Shown here piece by piece: positions 1 to 8,154 of a stretch of DNA of 64,000 bases. Under the pieces are notes generated by a model that searched no databases, was not told the origin of the DNA, and saw only the letters and a program-made list of their open reading frames with translations. Position 1 is the stretch's first letter; each line of letters starts with the position of its first letter. The position numbers and the translations under genes are program-made. This stretch comes from Pseudoalteromonas neustonica (lineage in GTDB: Bacteria > Pseudomonadota > Gammaproteobacteria > Enterobacterales > Alteromonadaceae). Where the stretch lies: assembly GCF_001653135.1 (NCBI RefSeq), contig NZ_BDDS01000015.1, positions 1 through 64,000 on the forward strand, given 5' to 3'.

Positions 1-1229
1 GAAATTACTCCAATTATAACTGCGCCTTCCACTTCGCCTATTCAGCCATTTATATAAGCTGTGCAGCACATAGCTGTACAGTCTATCTAGGCTACGGCTA
101 TTGTCTGGCAGGCCAAAGTAATTTCGGTATCCCATCAGTTTGCGTTTCAGTTGGGGCATCCACATGTTGAGCTTGGTTGACCGTTTGGCTTTGATGTATT
201 GGTAAAACTCGCTCATGCTGGCGCGGTGCTTTTCAGCCCCTGTGCGCCGCCTAAGTCGAGGTTTTCCCTGTGCATCTTTTGCCCAGTAAAAGGCAAAGCC
301 AAGAAACACAAATTGCCGCTTTCGACTCGGGCGAAATCGACTGAAGCGCAGCAGTGACGTTTTCTCTTCTGCTACTTCTAGGTTGCTTATGTTTAAATAA
401 AAGTCTTGAGTCGTTTTGGCAGTACCTCATAAAATCGCTCCGCATCGTTGGCGTATTGAAACGCGCACACAAAATCATCGGCGTACCGGATGAGCATCGC
501 GCGGCCACGCATTCGCGGTTTTACTTTCTTTTCGAACCATATATCGAGTGCGTAATGCAGGTAGATGTTCGCCAGTACTGGGCTAATGATGCCCCCTTGC
601 GGCGTACCACTTTTCGGGTATTCAAAACCCCCTTCAGGTGATTTTATGCGAGCTTTAAGCCATTGGCTGATTAAGCTCAGCATGGCGTTGTCATCAATGC
701 GTTGTTTGAGCATCTTCATCAGCCAGTCGTGGTCAAGGTTGTTGAAGAAGCCTTTGATATCGGCCTCCACAATGTAACCGTATCCTTTAAACTGAAGATT
801 CAACGCTAAACTGTGCACCGCTTGATGGGCGCTTTTATTCGGTCGGTAGCCATAGCTATTGGGTAGAAAGTCCGCTTCCCAGATACTTTGCAATATCTGA
901 CTCACGCCTTGTTGCACCAATTTATCATCCACCGTGGGCAGGCCCAACGGTCTCTGTTTGCCATTTGCTTTGGGAATAAAGACACGTTTGATGTCATTGG
1001 CACGAAAGCGCTTATGCCTAAGGGCATCGCTCAATCGAGTTATGTTGCCAACAAGTTGCTGCTGATAAGCGGGCATGGTAATGCCATCGATACCGGCGGC
1101 GGCTTGTTTATTGAGCTGACCCCAACTTTGATACAGGCAATCTTCCCTTAGTAATCCATATAAGTTCTGAAACCTGTGTTTGGGGTGGCGCTGTGATTTA
1201 AATGTGATCGCGTTTAGTTCGGTTGTCAT
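1..1229 (-). pseudogene. ltrA: Group II intron reverse transcriptase/maturase, frameshifted and cut by window edge
   Basis: The first 278 residues are a clear group II intron reverse transcriptase: AAAGIDGI near residue 44, a GTPQGG block at about 208-213 and the catalytic YADD at 249-252 (RYADDFV). The frame then hits TAA at 393-395. The remainder of the protein (LEVAEEKTSLLRF, then the maturase and C-terminal region, ending RRSYNW near base 10) continues in another minus-strand frame to the window edge. The break lies in the A/T-rich stretch around 393-401 and fits a one-base loss (or two-base gain). The intact protein would have served RNA splicing and retrohoming of the surrounding intron. 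A sequencing error at the short homopolymer is possible. Confidence 0.88.
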
Positions 1230-1811
1230 AGTGAGTCCAGCCCTACATTGTCCGGCCTATGTGTCTGCTAAACACGTGACTCTTTATTTATAAGAAGTAC
1301 TGTTAACCCCTTCGCCATGTGATCGGCTTTCCGCCTCGGACTACTATGGGTTAATCTGACTGCCAAAGGGTCATCGTTGGCCTTGCTTTTGGCTTAGCTT
1401 CCCTACCGCTTCCTTGCGGAACGCCCTTGGCTCTCTCAAAGAGCCATCAGCCAATAAAAGCTGATGCATCTCTTTAAACATGCCACGGCTTAATAACTCC
1501 GCTGACTCGCCACAACCTCACTCATTACGGTTGCTTTGCTTGGACTTCAGTGGCACTTTCTTAATGACAAGAATAAACCTCGTCAGTCAGACTGTATTTA
1601 TCGGAGCGATCTCAGCACTTTAGGGCGGTCCGACGTTTCGGCACGCATCCCCTATGGCCTACTTAATTCTCTGTGTACGCTTCACCTATCTTGTTCGCTG
1701 AAAAAAAAAACAGCTCCGCCATAGGCGCAACACTCGATACGGGTGGTGAGTTAAACCTTACCCGACAGGGACTTGCACCCTGCAAGATGCATCAAGCTTC
1801 GCTTGACGCAC
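1..1811 (-). mobile_element. Group II intron, 5' portion; 3' end lies before the window
   Basis: Read on the minus strand, the element opens at 1811 with GTGCG, the usual first bases of a bacterial group II intron. About 30 nt later comes GGGTGCAAGTCCC, typical of the start of domain I. About 580 nt of untranslated RNA (1230-1811) precede a reverse transcriptase/maturase gene, the normal layout when the gene sits in domain IV. Domains V and VI would lie before base 1 and cannot be checked. The maturase is frameshifted, so this copy is probably not self-mobile. The 5' exon carries a bulged hairpin (1818-1841) six bases from the junction; insertion just after a stem-loop is typical of class C introns, but I cannot assign a class from sequence alone. 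Confidence 0.8.
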
Positions 1812-1817
1812 TAACGA

Positions 1818-1959
1818 GGCTGTAGAATAACTCTAACAGCCAAATTCAATTAAAAAACGAGCTCCTGTAATTAACTCTAAGCGTCTTTAAAGCATTAGGT
1901 AATGCATTTGGAACCCATAAAACTGGCTGTTTTTCTTAAAAAAGAGTAATTCTACAGCC
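1818..1959. repeat. 142-bp element with 16-bp terminal inverted repeats, no ORF
   Basis: The ends 1818-1833 and 1944-1959 are inverted copies of GGCTGTAGAATAACTC with one mismatch. Each end also forms a local hairpin with an inner ACAGCC or GGCTGT (1836-1841 and 1925-1930). The middle (about 80 bp) has no reading frame. It lies exactly between the 5' end of the group II intron and the attC-like site of the next cassette. It lacks the AAC core expected at one end of a standard attC, so I cannot call it an attC. It may be a small non-autonomous element or a degenerate cassette end. Confidence 0.6.
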
Positions 1960-2069
1960 ACAACGCCTTGCTCAGGGGCAAAACGGAGTGGAGACAATTT
2001 GTGGCAATGTGATCGCAGCGAACCACAAATTGACGGAGCGTAGTTTTGTCCCTTGCAGCAATTTGTTAT
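1958..2069 (-). other. Candidate attC recombination site of an integron cassette
   Basis: On the minus strand, ATAACAAATTGCTGCAAGGG followed by CAAAAC at one end pairs imperfectly with GTTTTGCCCC...GCAAGGCGTTG at the other. This gives an about 110-bp imperfect palindrome bounded by an AAC-type and a GTT-type core. The site begins inside the stop codon of the upstream gene, as is usual for cassette genes. A second GTTATG core lies just before that gene (2438-2443), so the cassette would span about 1964-2443. No integron integrase gene is in the window. Confidence 0.6.
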
Positions 2070-2422
2070 GTTTTCTGTTTATGCTTCATTTTAATTCCAC
2101 CTGGGAGTTCAACATAATCCCAGTCGGTAAATAAGCTAATTGCGATAACACCTCCAATAGCTACAATAAGCGCAACAATTGTGGAAGTAGCAACTCCAGC
2201 CGAAGGTGCTACGGCCGCAACCAAACCAGCGCCAATAGGTCCAGTAGTGAGAACTAAAGGAACCGCAGCAATTATTCCTGCTACAGCAACTGGCCCCCAT
2301 GACTTCGCAAGTTTTACAGCCTTTAATTTTTTGACAACATTTTTGTCGTAACTGACTATTTCGACAGCTCCAGAGTCAATCGCTGATTTTAGTTCATCTA
2401 TCGATTTAACTTCGATACTCAT
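2066..2422 (-). CDS. Integron-cassette membrane protein of unknown function
   Basis: This 118-residue protein matches no family I recognise. Residues 1-40 are soluble and mixed charge. About 42-72 and 75-98 are glycine- and alanine-rich hydrophobic stretches (GPIGAGLVAAV is a clear piece) that probably form one hairpin or two membrane segments. The tail is basic (KMKHKQKT). A strong AGGAGG ribosome site lies 6 nt ahead of the ATG. The gene fills nearly the whole cassette between a GTTATG core and the attC-like site, and has no promoter of its own that I can see. Many cassette genes encode toxin/antitoxin, defence or surface functions, but nothing in this sequence decides between them. Confidence 0.75.
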   Translation of the reverse strand: MSIEVKSIDELKSAIDSGAVEIVSYDKNVVKKLKAVKLAKSWGPVAVAGIIAAVPLVLTTGPIGAGLVAAVAPSAGVATSTIVALIVAIGGVIAISLFTDWDYVELPGGIKMKHKQKT

Positions 2423-2449
2423 TCAGTCCTCCTAGAAACATAACGTCTT

Positions 2450-2486
2450 AGTATTTATACGTTACGTTGTTTGTATCGTATAAATA
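2450..2486. repeat. 11-bp perfect inverted repeat, possible IS91-like terminus
   Basis: GTATTTATACG (2450-2460) and CGTATAAATAC (2476-2486) are perfect inverted copies around a 15-nt spacer. The structure sits between the integron cassette core and the T-rich tail of the IS91-like element. Palindromes near the replication-origin end are known in this family. Confidence 0.5.
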
Positions 2487-2766
2487 CCTTGTTGAACGAA
2501 GCATACTCCTCACTCAACATTTTTATTGGTATGCTTAATGCTATAGGAATTCTCTTTTTTAGGGAAGTCGTTGATTGCAGTTTTATTGGACACCCTTTTA
2601 CCACTAGACGTGTTAATTACTGTTTATTTATTTCATTTTTACGCTTTTTTATATCGTTTCTGCCTGCTGTTATCTTTTTTGCTTATTTTAGGCAGCACCA
2701 CATCTAAGCTGATCCTCTGTTACACCAACTTAGTTAACGAGTTATTTTTAACGGTTCGACTTACTA

Positions 2767-3896
2767 TTAACCACTATTCATTATGATGCTTCCCGTCGCT
2801 AGGCCGTCTATTTTTGCATCCTTTATACAGAGGCTTTTCAGTATCAGCCGCCCTTGCTTACATGATGGACACGGCCAATTAACGCTAACCGGCACTGGTG
2901 TATCTGACTTTCCTTGATTTACAGCCTCATACTTACCTATTTGTGCGCTGATAATATCCCGCTTTTTGGCTCTACATGCACTGGCTAAAAAACCGTAGTG
3001 TCGTATTCGCATAAACCCACTTGGGAGCACATGCAGTAAATAGCGCCTGATAAATTCTATGCCCGTTAATGTCATTCGCTTTATTTTGCTGTCTCGGTAG
3101 TCTTTATAGCTAAACGTGACACTTTCTTTTGTTACCTGTTTGAGTCGTCCTTCATGCAACATGCCTTTACGTGTGTAGCGCCCAAGGTATTTCAACACCG
3201 TTTTCGGCTCGGTCAAATTCACCTTGCTGTGTACGCACCATGATTTTTTCATGAGCAATTCGCTTTGAGGTATCGTTAGCGTTAGTTTATGTGCCCTAAT
3301 GGCTGCTAGCATTTTTGCTCTAAACACGGTTGCTAAGGCTTTTACTGCAAATAAATACGGCTTTTTAACACCGCGCCACTCACCTGACGATGTTAATACG
3401 CCACCTGGAATTAAACAGTGCAAATGAATATGTTGAGCAAGGCTTTGCCCCCATGTATGTAACACCGCAGTCATTCCTAACGTGCCTTGTAACTGTTTTT
3501 ACGCTGCGCAAACTGACTGAGGGTTTGCCATACAGCATGAAATAAACAGCTGTAAATCTCACGCGGATATTGCCTTGCTAATCCATTTAGTTCATGAGGG
3601 AGTGTAAATACCAGATGAAAATAAGGCGCATTGATAACATCTTTACTTTGTTGTTCACTCCATTGCTCGCTAACATGCCCTTGGCACTGCGGACAGTGTC
3701 TATCTCTACATGCGCAGTACACTGTTTTATTATGCTCGCAGCGATCACACTGCCATTGCTGAGCACCTAACTTTACGGTTCGACAGTCCTTTATGTGCTG
3801 ACACACTCGCTGTTGTTGATAGGTTAATGCATGGACTTTTTTATAGTTACTGAGGTGTTGCGCTAAGATATCTGCAACATGATGCGTCGTTGCCAT
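2767..3896 (-). pseudogene. tnpA: IS91-family HUH transposase, frameshifted
   Basis: Two overlapping-frame pieces make one transposase. The first (3477-3896) has the N-terminal cysteine-rich zinc-binding region (CDRCEHN, CRDRHCPQC). The second (2767-3474) has the HUH metal site (HIHLHCLIPGG) and the paired tyrosines of the Y2 active site (YLGRY), then another zinc-binding CPSC. The frame is lost at a run of five T on the plus strand (3506-3510; AAAAA in the gene). Adding one A restores the expected continuation KQLQGTLGM into the second piece. The enzyme would nick the element ends for rolling-circle transposition. One-base homopolymer loss means either a dead copy or a sequencing error. Confidence 0.88.
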
Positions 3897-3897
3897 C

Positions 3898-4737
3898 TTA
3901 ACCCTCCTCCCACGCAGCCATTAAATCATGGCTACTATGTGCCATCTCTGGCAACCAGTGTAAATAACGCTCTGTCGTACGAATACTCGTATGTCCCAAC
4001 TGCTTTTGTAACTGGTGAAGCGGCATACCTGCTTCAATTTGATGTGTAGCATAAGCGTGACGCAAACTATGCGCGGATACATTTTTTGCAATGTCAGCCC
4101 GCGCTACCGCACGTTTTAATCCACGACTAAACGTTTTTGCATCTATCGCTTTTTCTTTATCCCAATTAGTACAAAACAGTATACTGCCAAGGGAAAAGCC
4201 TGCTATATAAGCGTTTAATCGCCTTGCTGCGCTTTTAGGTAATATGACACGACGGTCTTTATTGCCTTTCCCTGCTCTAACCCATAGGCAGTCTTGGCTA
4301 AATTCAATATCAACAACCCGTAAATTCAGTAATTCACTTATTCTGAGTCCACAGCCATAGCAAATACAAAGCATGACTTTTTGTTGTGCAGATACCGTAT
4401 TTAAAAACAGGCGATGAACCTCATCCCGTGTTAGCAGTATCGGTATTTTGTGTGCTTTTTTAGGCAATACAATATCAATGCTGAATGAGCGCTGTAGTAC
4501 ATATTTATATAAAAAATTAACGGCATTGAGTTTTACTGCAATCGTTGCACGCGACAAGTGCTGTGTTAGGTTTACATACCTAAAATACGCCTCAAGCTCT
4601 TCCTTATTAATTAAGTCAGGCGATTTATCGTAGTAATTAGCTAACTGAGCGAGTGCATTTATATAAGATTCTTCGGTACGTGGTGAGTAGCCTCTTAAAC
4701 GGATCTCGTCTATGACGCGTTGTCTTAATGGGGTCAT
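3898..4737 (-). CDS. Tyrosine recombinase/phage-type integrase of the IS91-like element
   Basis: A 279-residue tyrosine recombinase with an N-terminal SAM-like DNA-binding domain (about 1-85) and a complete catalytic set: Arg132 (CGLRISELL), Lys157 (AGKGNKD), His223 and Arg226 (HSLRH), His249 (LGHT) and Tyr258 (TTERYLH). The start at 4737 is chosen because GGAG precedes it at good distance and MTPLRQRV is a natural N-terminus; the frame stays open upstream to 4866 but runs through the candidate element end. It ends 1 nt before the transposase ATG, so the two are co-transcribed. The likely role is resolution or strand exchange in movement of the element. Confidence 0.85.
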   Translation of the reverse strand: MTPLRQRVIDEIRLRGYSPRTEESYINALAQLANYYDKSPDLINKEELEAYFRYVNLTQHLSRATIAVKLNAVNFLYKYVLQRSFSIDIVLPKKAHKIPILLTRDEVHRLFLNTVSAQQKVMLCICYGCGLRISELLNLRVVDIEFSQDCLWVRAGKGNKDRRVILPKSAARRLNAYIAGFSLGSILFCTNWDKEKAIDAKTFSRGLKRAVARADIAKNVSAHSLRHAYATHQIEAGMPLHQLQKQLGHTSIRTTERYLHWLPEMAHSSHDLMAAWEEG

Positions 4738-4839
4738 TGGTTTTCTCCGGTAAATGGGGGAAGTCCCAATGACAAGTGTGGCAATTATGCTGAAGGTTGC
4801 TAGCTCCGCGTAGCGGCTTTGTTCAACAATTTTATCTAT

Positions 4840-4871
4840 GACATTTGTCGTTTTATAAACCGACAAATGTC
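4840..4871. repeat. 11-bp perfect inverted repeat upstream of the recombinase
   Basis: GACATTTGTCG (4840-4850) and CGACAAATGTC (4861-4871) are perfect inverted copies with a 10-nt AT-rich spacer. It may be the terIS-side end of the IS91-like element, or an operator for its promoter. Confidence 0.5.
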
Positions 4872-5269
4872 CATATATTACAATGCATTTATCTTAGCCC
4901 TCAAATAAACACCTGTAAACAATTAGTTAACTTTACCTCATATTTTAGAAATGCAGAAATACACCAAAATGGTAGAGATCAGTAATATTGGACAAAAATA
5001 AAACACTGTCTACATACACAGCATTTCACTTTAGAGATTCACACTCTCAAATCACCTTTCATTGACGATTAAAATACTGTAAAAATCCTTTGGCTTGAAA
5101 AAGTGGTTTTAAGTTAGGCTTACTGTAGTGACGTAAAGTAGCGTGACTTTAGGTGTTACTTTAGAGTGTTACTTTCAAAACTGCTCAGCTTTAGCGTTAC
5201 ATAAAATTGCTGCGACATAACGTGCTTTTATTGACGCCGCTAATAAGAATAAATGAATAGCAGATATTG
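4872..5269. other. Intergenic stretch without a recognised gene
   Basis: No credible reading frame or RNA gene is visible. A short near-duplicate GTGTTACTTT occurs twice around 5152-5180. AAATTGCTGC near 5205 recalls the attC-like site at 2.0 kb, but the partner half is missing. Confidence 0.5.
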
Positions 5270-5488
5270 CTATAGGCCTTCTACTATCATTTCTTTGATT
5301 TTTTGGGCTTTTACAAAGTGGTCTAATTGATGGGTTTGTATCCACCACGTTGCAGCTTCCATTAGCGACTGCGGATCATCATTTTTATTTGCAAAAAAAG
5401 CATAAAATGACAACCCTACATTGGGCCCTTTTTGTGCGATTTTTTTATTACATACAGTTATGATTTTTTCTCTAAGTTGCGCATTCAT
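5270..5488 (-). CDS. Small conserved protein, DUF6500-like
   Basis: A 72-residue soluble protein. The core KGPNVGLSFYAFFANKN and the EAATWWIQTHQLDHF segment match my memory of the DUF6500 family; function unknown. No signal peptide or membrane segment. GAGGCCCCG lies upstream of the ATG as a weak ribosome site. It follows the ABM-domain gene on the same strand after 111 nt, so the two may share a transcript. Confidence 0.75.
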   Translation of the reverse strand: MNAQLREKIITVCNKKIAQKGPNVGLSFYAFFANKNDDPQSLMEAATWWIQTHQLDHFVKAQKIKEMIVEGL

Positions 5489-5599
5489 TGTATTCGGGGC
5501 CTCTTACTTTAATAAAATGCATTACCGTTTTTAACTTTAAGCAACTGTAATGCATATGGCTAACAAGTGTGTAGTTATAGTTTAAAGTGGTTAAATAAA

Positions 5600-5890
5600 C
5601 TAAACAGCTGCTTTTTCAAAGTATTTTATACTCGGCGCTGATGCTAAAAATAATGCAAGTTCAGCAAGCACTCCATTATTATCGATATGCTCAATATAGG
5701 CACGGTGGTGTTTAACACTAAGCCACTGCTCTTCTATCAACATTTCTGAGTTTGGTTTATCAAAATAAATCGTTACATCTAAACAGCCGTTAAATGCCCT
5801 TACTGCGGGTAAGTGTTTTTCTAAAAATGGCAGTAATAATTCGAGTTGCCCTGATTTTACACAACAACTAAGCGTTACTCTTATACTCAT
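5600..5890 (-). CDS. Antibiotic-biosynthesis-monooxygenase (ABM) domain protein
   Basis: A 96-residue dimeric alpha/beta-barrel type protein. The fold is suggested by the opening beta strand (IRVTLSCCVKSGQ), the ALxxHLPAVRAFNGCLDVTIYFD pattern and the EEQWLSVKHHRAYIEH helix start, in which the W and the spaced HH are family hallmarks. Members act as quinol monooxygenases or bind reactive small molecules; the substrate cannot be told. GGAGAAAGGC precedes the ATG. It lies 90 nt downstream of the AraC-type regulator on the same strand. Confidence 0.75.
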   Translation of the reverse strand: MSIRVTLSCCVKSGQLELLLPFLEKHLPAVRAFNGCLDVTIYFDKPNSEMLIEEQWLSVKHHRAYIEHIDNNGVLAELALFLASAPSIKYFEKAAV

Positions 5891-5979
5891 GCCTTTCTCC
5901 TGTGATTAATGAGTTGTTGCATTTAATCACCGCTAAAAAATATAACTGCTCAAAAACCATCAAAAGTAACGTTTTTAAA

Positions 5980-6882
5980 TCAATTACTTTGTTTAAATTG
6001 TTTTGGCGTTATGTTGTACTTCTTTTTAAACAATTTAATGAAATGGGAGACGTTTTCGTAACCTAAATCTGCTGCTATATGTGTGACGGTTAACTCTGTT
6101 TCTTGTAAAAGTTGGTAGGCTCGAACCAAGCGTTTTTCTTGTAGCCACTGGTTAGGCGTAACACTGTAAAGAGATTTAAAGTCTCGTGTAAATGTTGATA
6201 CACTTTTACCAGATAAATTAGCTAAATCTTTAATTGTTAACTTAAGGGTATTAGGGTTATTTAGCAGCCGCGTGATATTACGCTTCGGTGGGTAAGTTGT
6301 GTGCTTTGATTGTACGAGCGTTTGATAAATAGCTTTGTCGTAAATTGCTAATAAATGCAGTAACTCTAAAAGCTTAACTTTTAACAAAGGCGCTGTATTA
6401 CAGGTTCGTTTATGCAATTTTTGAATTGAATCAAAATAGGTTTTCACTAAATCATCGCATTGAATTTTAAGCAACGACGTAGCGCTGACAGTCGTACTCG
6501 GCTGACTTTTATTTACTTTGTATGTGCTTAAAAATTCGCTGATCACATCCTCATCAAAAAAAGTTAAGTACGCTTTTAACGATGAGGTTGTTCTTACATA
6601 ATCTGAATGCACGTTAAGCCCTTGCGGTAAAAATACAGCACTGCCAGCATGCAGCTCATGTGTTTTATTTTCAGATATTGTAATGGTTTCTTGCCCACTT
6701 TCAATGTACACCAAACACGGTGTATTCGTATAAAATTCAACATCTACTAAATCATGGCGAAGGCTTTTATAAAAAATCCCTGTATTTGCGGTGTGTAGCA
6801 GCGGCACAACATCCGTCATTGTATAAAGTGACTGGGGTAGTACTAATATATTTTTTTTACTGTGATCAAATACGCTGTTCAT
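5980..6882 (-). CDS. AraC-family transcriptional regulator
   Basis: A 300-residue regulator. The N-terminal half (about 15-170) is a cupin-like sensor with little similarity I can name. The C-terminal about 95 residues form the double helix-turn-helix of AraC proteins: IKDLANLSGKSVSTFTRDFK for the first and VTHIAADLGYENVSHFIKLF for the second, followed by YNITPKQFK. It is likely to control the ABM and DUF6500-like genes directly downstream. No effector can be deduced. Confidence 0.88.
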   Translation of the reverse strand: MNSVFDHSKKNILVLPQSLYTMTDVVPLLHTANTGIFYKSLRHDLVDVEFYTNTPCLVYIESGQETITISENKTHELHAGSAVFLPQGLNVHSDYVRTTSSLKAYLTFFDEDVISEFLSTYKVNKSQPSTTVSATSLLKIQCDDLVKTYFDSIQKLHKRTCNTAPLLKVKLLELLHLLAIYDKAIYQTLVQSKHTTYPPKRNITRLLNNPNTLKLTIKDLANLSGKSVSTFTRDFKSLYSVTPNQWLQEKRLVRAYQLLQETELTVTHIAADLGYENVSHFIKLFKKKYNITPKQFKQSN

Positions 6883-6988
6883 TTATCACCTATAAAAACG
6901 TGCAATCAGTGTTCTTTTGTTAACATCCTGCACTGTATTTTATTCGCCGGCCGAGCATGGTAAATACGTGTAGTTGAGTATTAATTTT

Positions 6989-7639
6989 TTACTCTAACAC
7001 TTTTAATATTCGTTCTTTACGCGGTATATAGTAATTATCGTAATTTAATGACACTATCACCCGCTGCGCTTTGCCGAGTAACTCTTTACGTGGCACTAAG
7101 CCTATCATTCTTGAATCTGCACTGTTGTCTCGGTTATCGCCCATTGCTAAATACATGTCTTCTGCGATTGTGATTGGCGCAAAGCTTTGTATGGTGGAGC
7201 GCTGCTTATCAACTTTTACAAGGTGTTTAATGCCATTTAAGTTTTCGATTCTTATTTGGTTTGTTGTGTTGTCTGTTGAGGTGTCATAACTGAGTTTTTT
7301 ACCGTTAATAATTAGCTCATTATTAACTAATGCAACCGTGTCGCCAGGTACACCTATAACGCGCTTAATTAATCGATTATCAGCTGCCACTGAATCAAAT
7401 ACTATAATATCGCCCGCACTTGGCTCAGATATTCTCGCAAGCGATATTTTTGTAAAAGGAACTCTTAAGTCGTAGGCCATTTTATCTGTGAGGATTCTAT
7501 CACCTTCAACAATTGTTGGTTTCATCGAACCTGTAGGTACTTCATACCAATCAGCTACTGCGCTCCTAAATACACACATTAACGAAATGAAGACGATAAG
7601 TGAGCGATTATTTCGCCAAATTTTATATAGGCTTTTCAT
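6989..7639 (-). CDS. lepB: Signal peptidase I, stand-alone copy
   Basis: A 216-residue type I signal peptidase with one N-terminal membrane segment (about 12-29). The catalytic serine is Ser38 in the PTGSMKPT box, the general base is Lys92 in NRLIKRVIGVPGD, and the GDNRDNSADSR box follows near 170. It would cut Sec/Tat signal peptides on the periplasmic face. It is shorter than the usual housekeeping LepB (about 300 residues, two membrane segments) and stands alone rather than between lepA and rnc, so it is probably a paralogue with a narrower client set. It is followed by about 100 nt and then the AraC gene on the same strand. Confidence 0.9.
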   Translation of the reverse strand: MKSLYKIWRNNRSLIVFISLMCVFRSAVADWYEVPTGSMKPTIVEGDRILTDKMAYDLRVPFTKISLARISEPSAGDIIVFDSVAADNRLIKRVIGVPGDTVALVNNELIINGKKLSYDTSTDNTTNQIRIENLNGIKHLVKVDKQRSTIQSFAPITIAEDMYLAMGDNRDNSADSRMIGLVPRKELLGKAQRVIVSLNYDNYYIPRKERILKVLE

Positions 7640-7763
7640 GTTAGATTATCCATAAAAGTGGGTTATATAATAGACTTGGCAAATAACCTTAGGTTCATAA
7701 AACATGTAATAAACAATGTAACAAACTATGAATACAAAAGAGGATAAAATATAGGACGATAAA

Positions 7764-7798
7764 TAAAAGTAAAGCGCGCTTGGCGCGCTTTACTTTTA
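7764..7798 (-). terminator. Rho-independent terminator after the DUF2999 gene
   Basis: A perfect palindrome AAAAGTAAAGCGCGC / GCGCGCTTTACTTTT with a 3-nt loop, GC-rich in the centre and flanked by T runs on both strands. It lies 40 nt after the DUF2999 stop codon. Confidence 0.85.
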
Positions 7799-7837
7799 TA
7801 CATTACTTAGGGCTTAACGTGATTTTATTGCTTTTTA

Positions 7838-8092
7838 TTATTGATTTTTAAACTGTGCTTTTGCTTGTTCAACTTGGCCTTGATCAATGCCAAGTGAATC
7901 AGCCGCTTCTTTAATTAAATGTGGTTGAGTCATTACGACTGCCATTAATTGCTGTAGTTTTTCAGGCGGTATACCAAGTTGTTGCACTAGCGCCATTGCC
8001 ATCATAGGGTTTTGTGTAAATGCTTGAAAAAGTTCATGTACTTTTTCGTCACTTACGTTGTGTTCTTTTAGGGTTGCTATAATTGGGTTCAT
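7838..8092 (-). CDS. DUF2999-family protein
   Basis: An 84-residue, mostly helical, cytoplasmic protein rich in Met and Gln (NPMMAMALVQQLGIPPEKLQ). It agrees with the DUF2999 family known from marine gammaproteobacteria; the function is unknown. It has its own strong terminator downstream and 62 nt separate it from the oxidoreductase gene upstream, so it may be the last gene of that transcript or a single unit. Confidence 0.8.
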   Translation of the reverse strand: MNPIIATLKEHNVSDEKVHELFQAFTQNPMMAMALVQQLGIPPEKLQQLMAVVMTQPHLIKEAADSLGIDQGQVEQAKAQFKNQ

Positions 8093-8154
8093 TGTATGCC
8101 TTGGATTGCTTTTTCAGTTACCCTAAGTTATATGGGCAAACTTTAATTTTTAAA

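Larger units (their letters stand above)
2450..4871 (-). mobile_element. IS91-like element with tyrosine recombinase (ends approximate)
   Basis: Two adjoining minus-strand genes, a tyrosine recombinase followed by an HUH/Y2 transposase, form the arrangement of IS91-family elements with an accessory integrase. Perfect 11-bp inverted repeats flank the pair at 2450-2486 and 4840-4871. I take them as candidate oriIS-side (downstream of the transposase) and terIS-side structures; this is inference, since IS91 ends lack long terminal repeats. The low-coordinate end abuts the cassette core at 2438-2443, so the element probably landed in or next to an integron array. The stretch 2487-2766 downstream of the transposase is T-rich with no credible gene. 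Confidence 0.55.

Noticed and set aside
2471..2786. Small plus-strand frames in the T-rich stretch
   Set aside because: Low-complexity hydrophobic translations caused by T richness, without ribosome sites; non-coding tail of the IS91-like element is more likely.
3506..3510. Programmed -1/+1 frameshift in the IS91-like transposase at AAAAA
   Set aside because: IS91-family transposases are normally single-frame, there is no downstream stimulatory structure that I can see, and one added A restores the frame exactly; loss of a base is simpler.
5185..5235. Second attC site near the end of the IS91-like region
   Set aside because: AAATTGCTGC and ATAACG look attC-like, but the complementary half and a partner core are missing.
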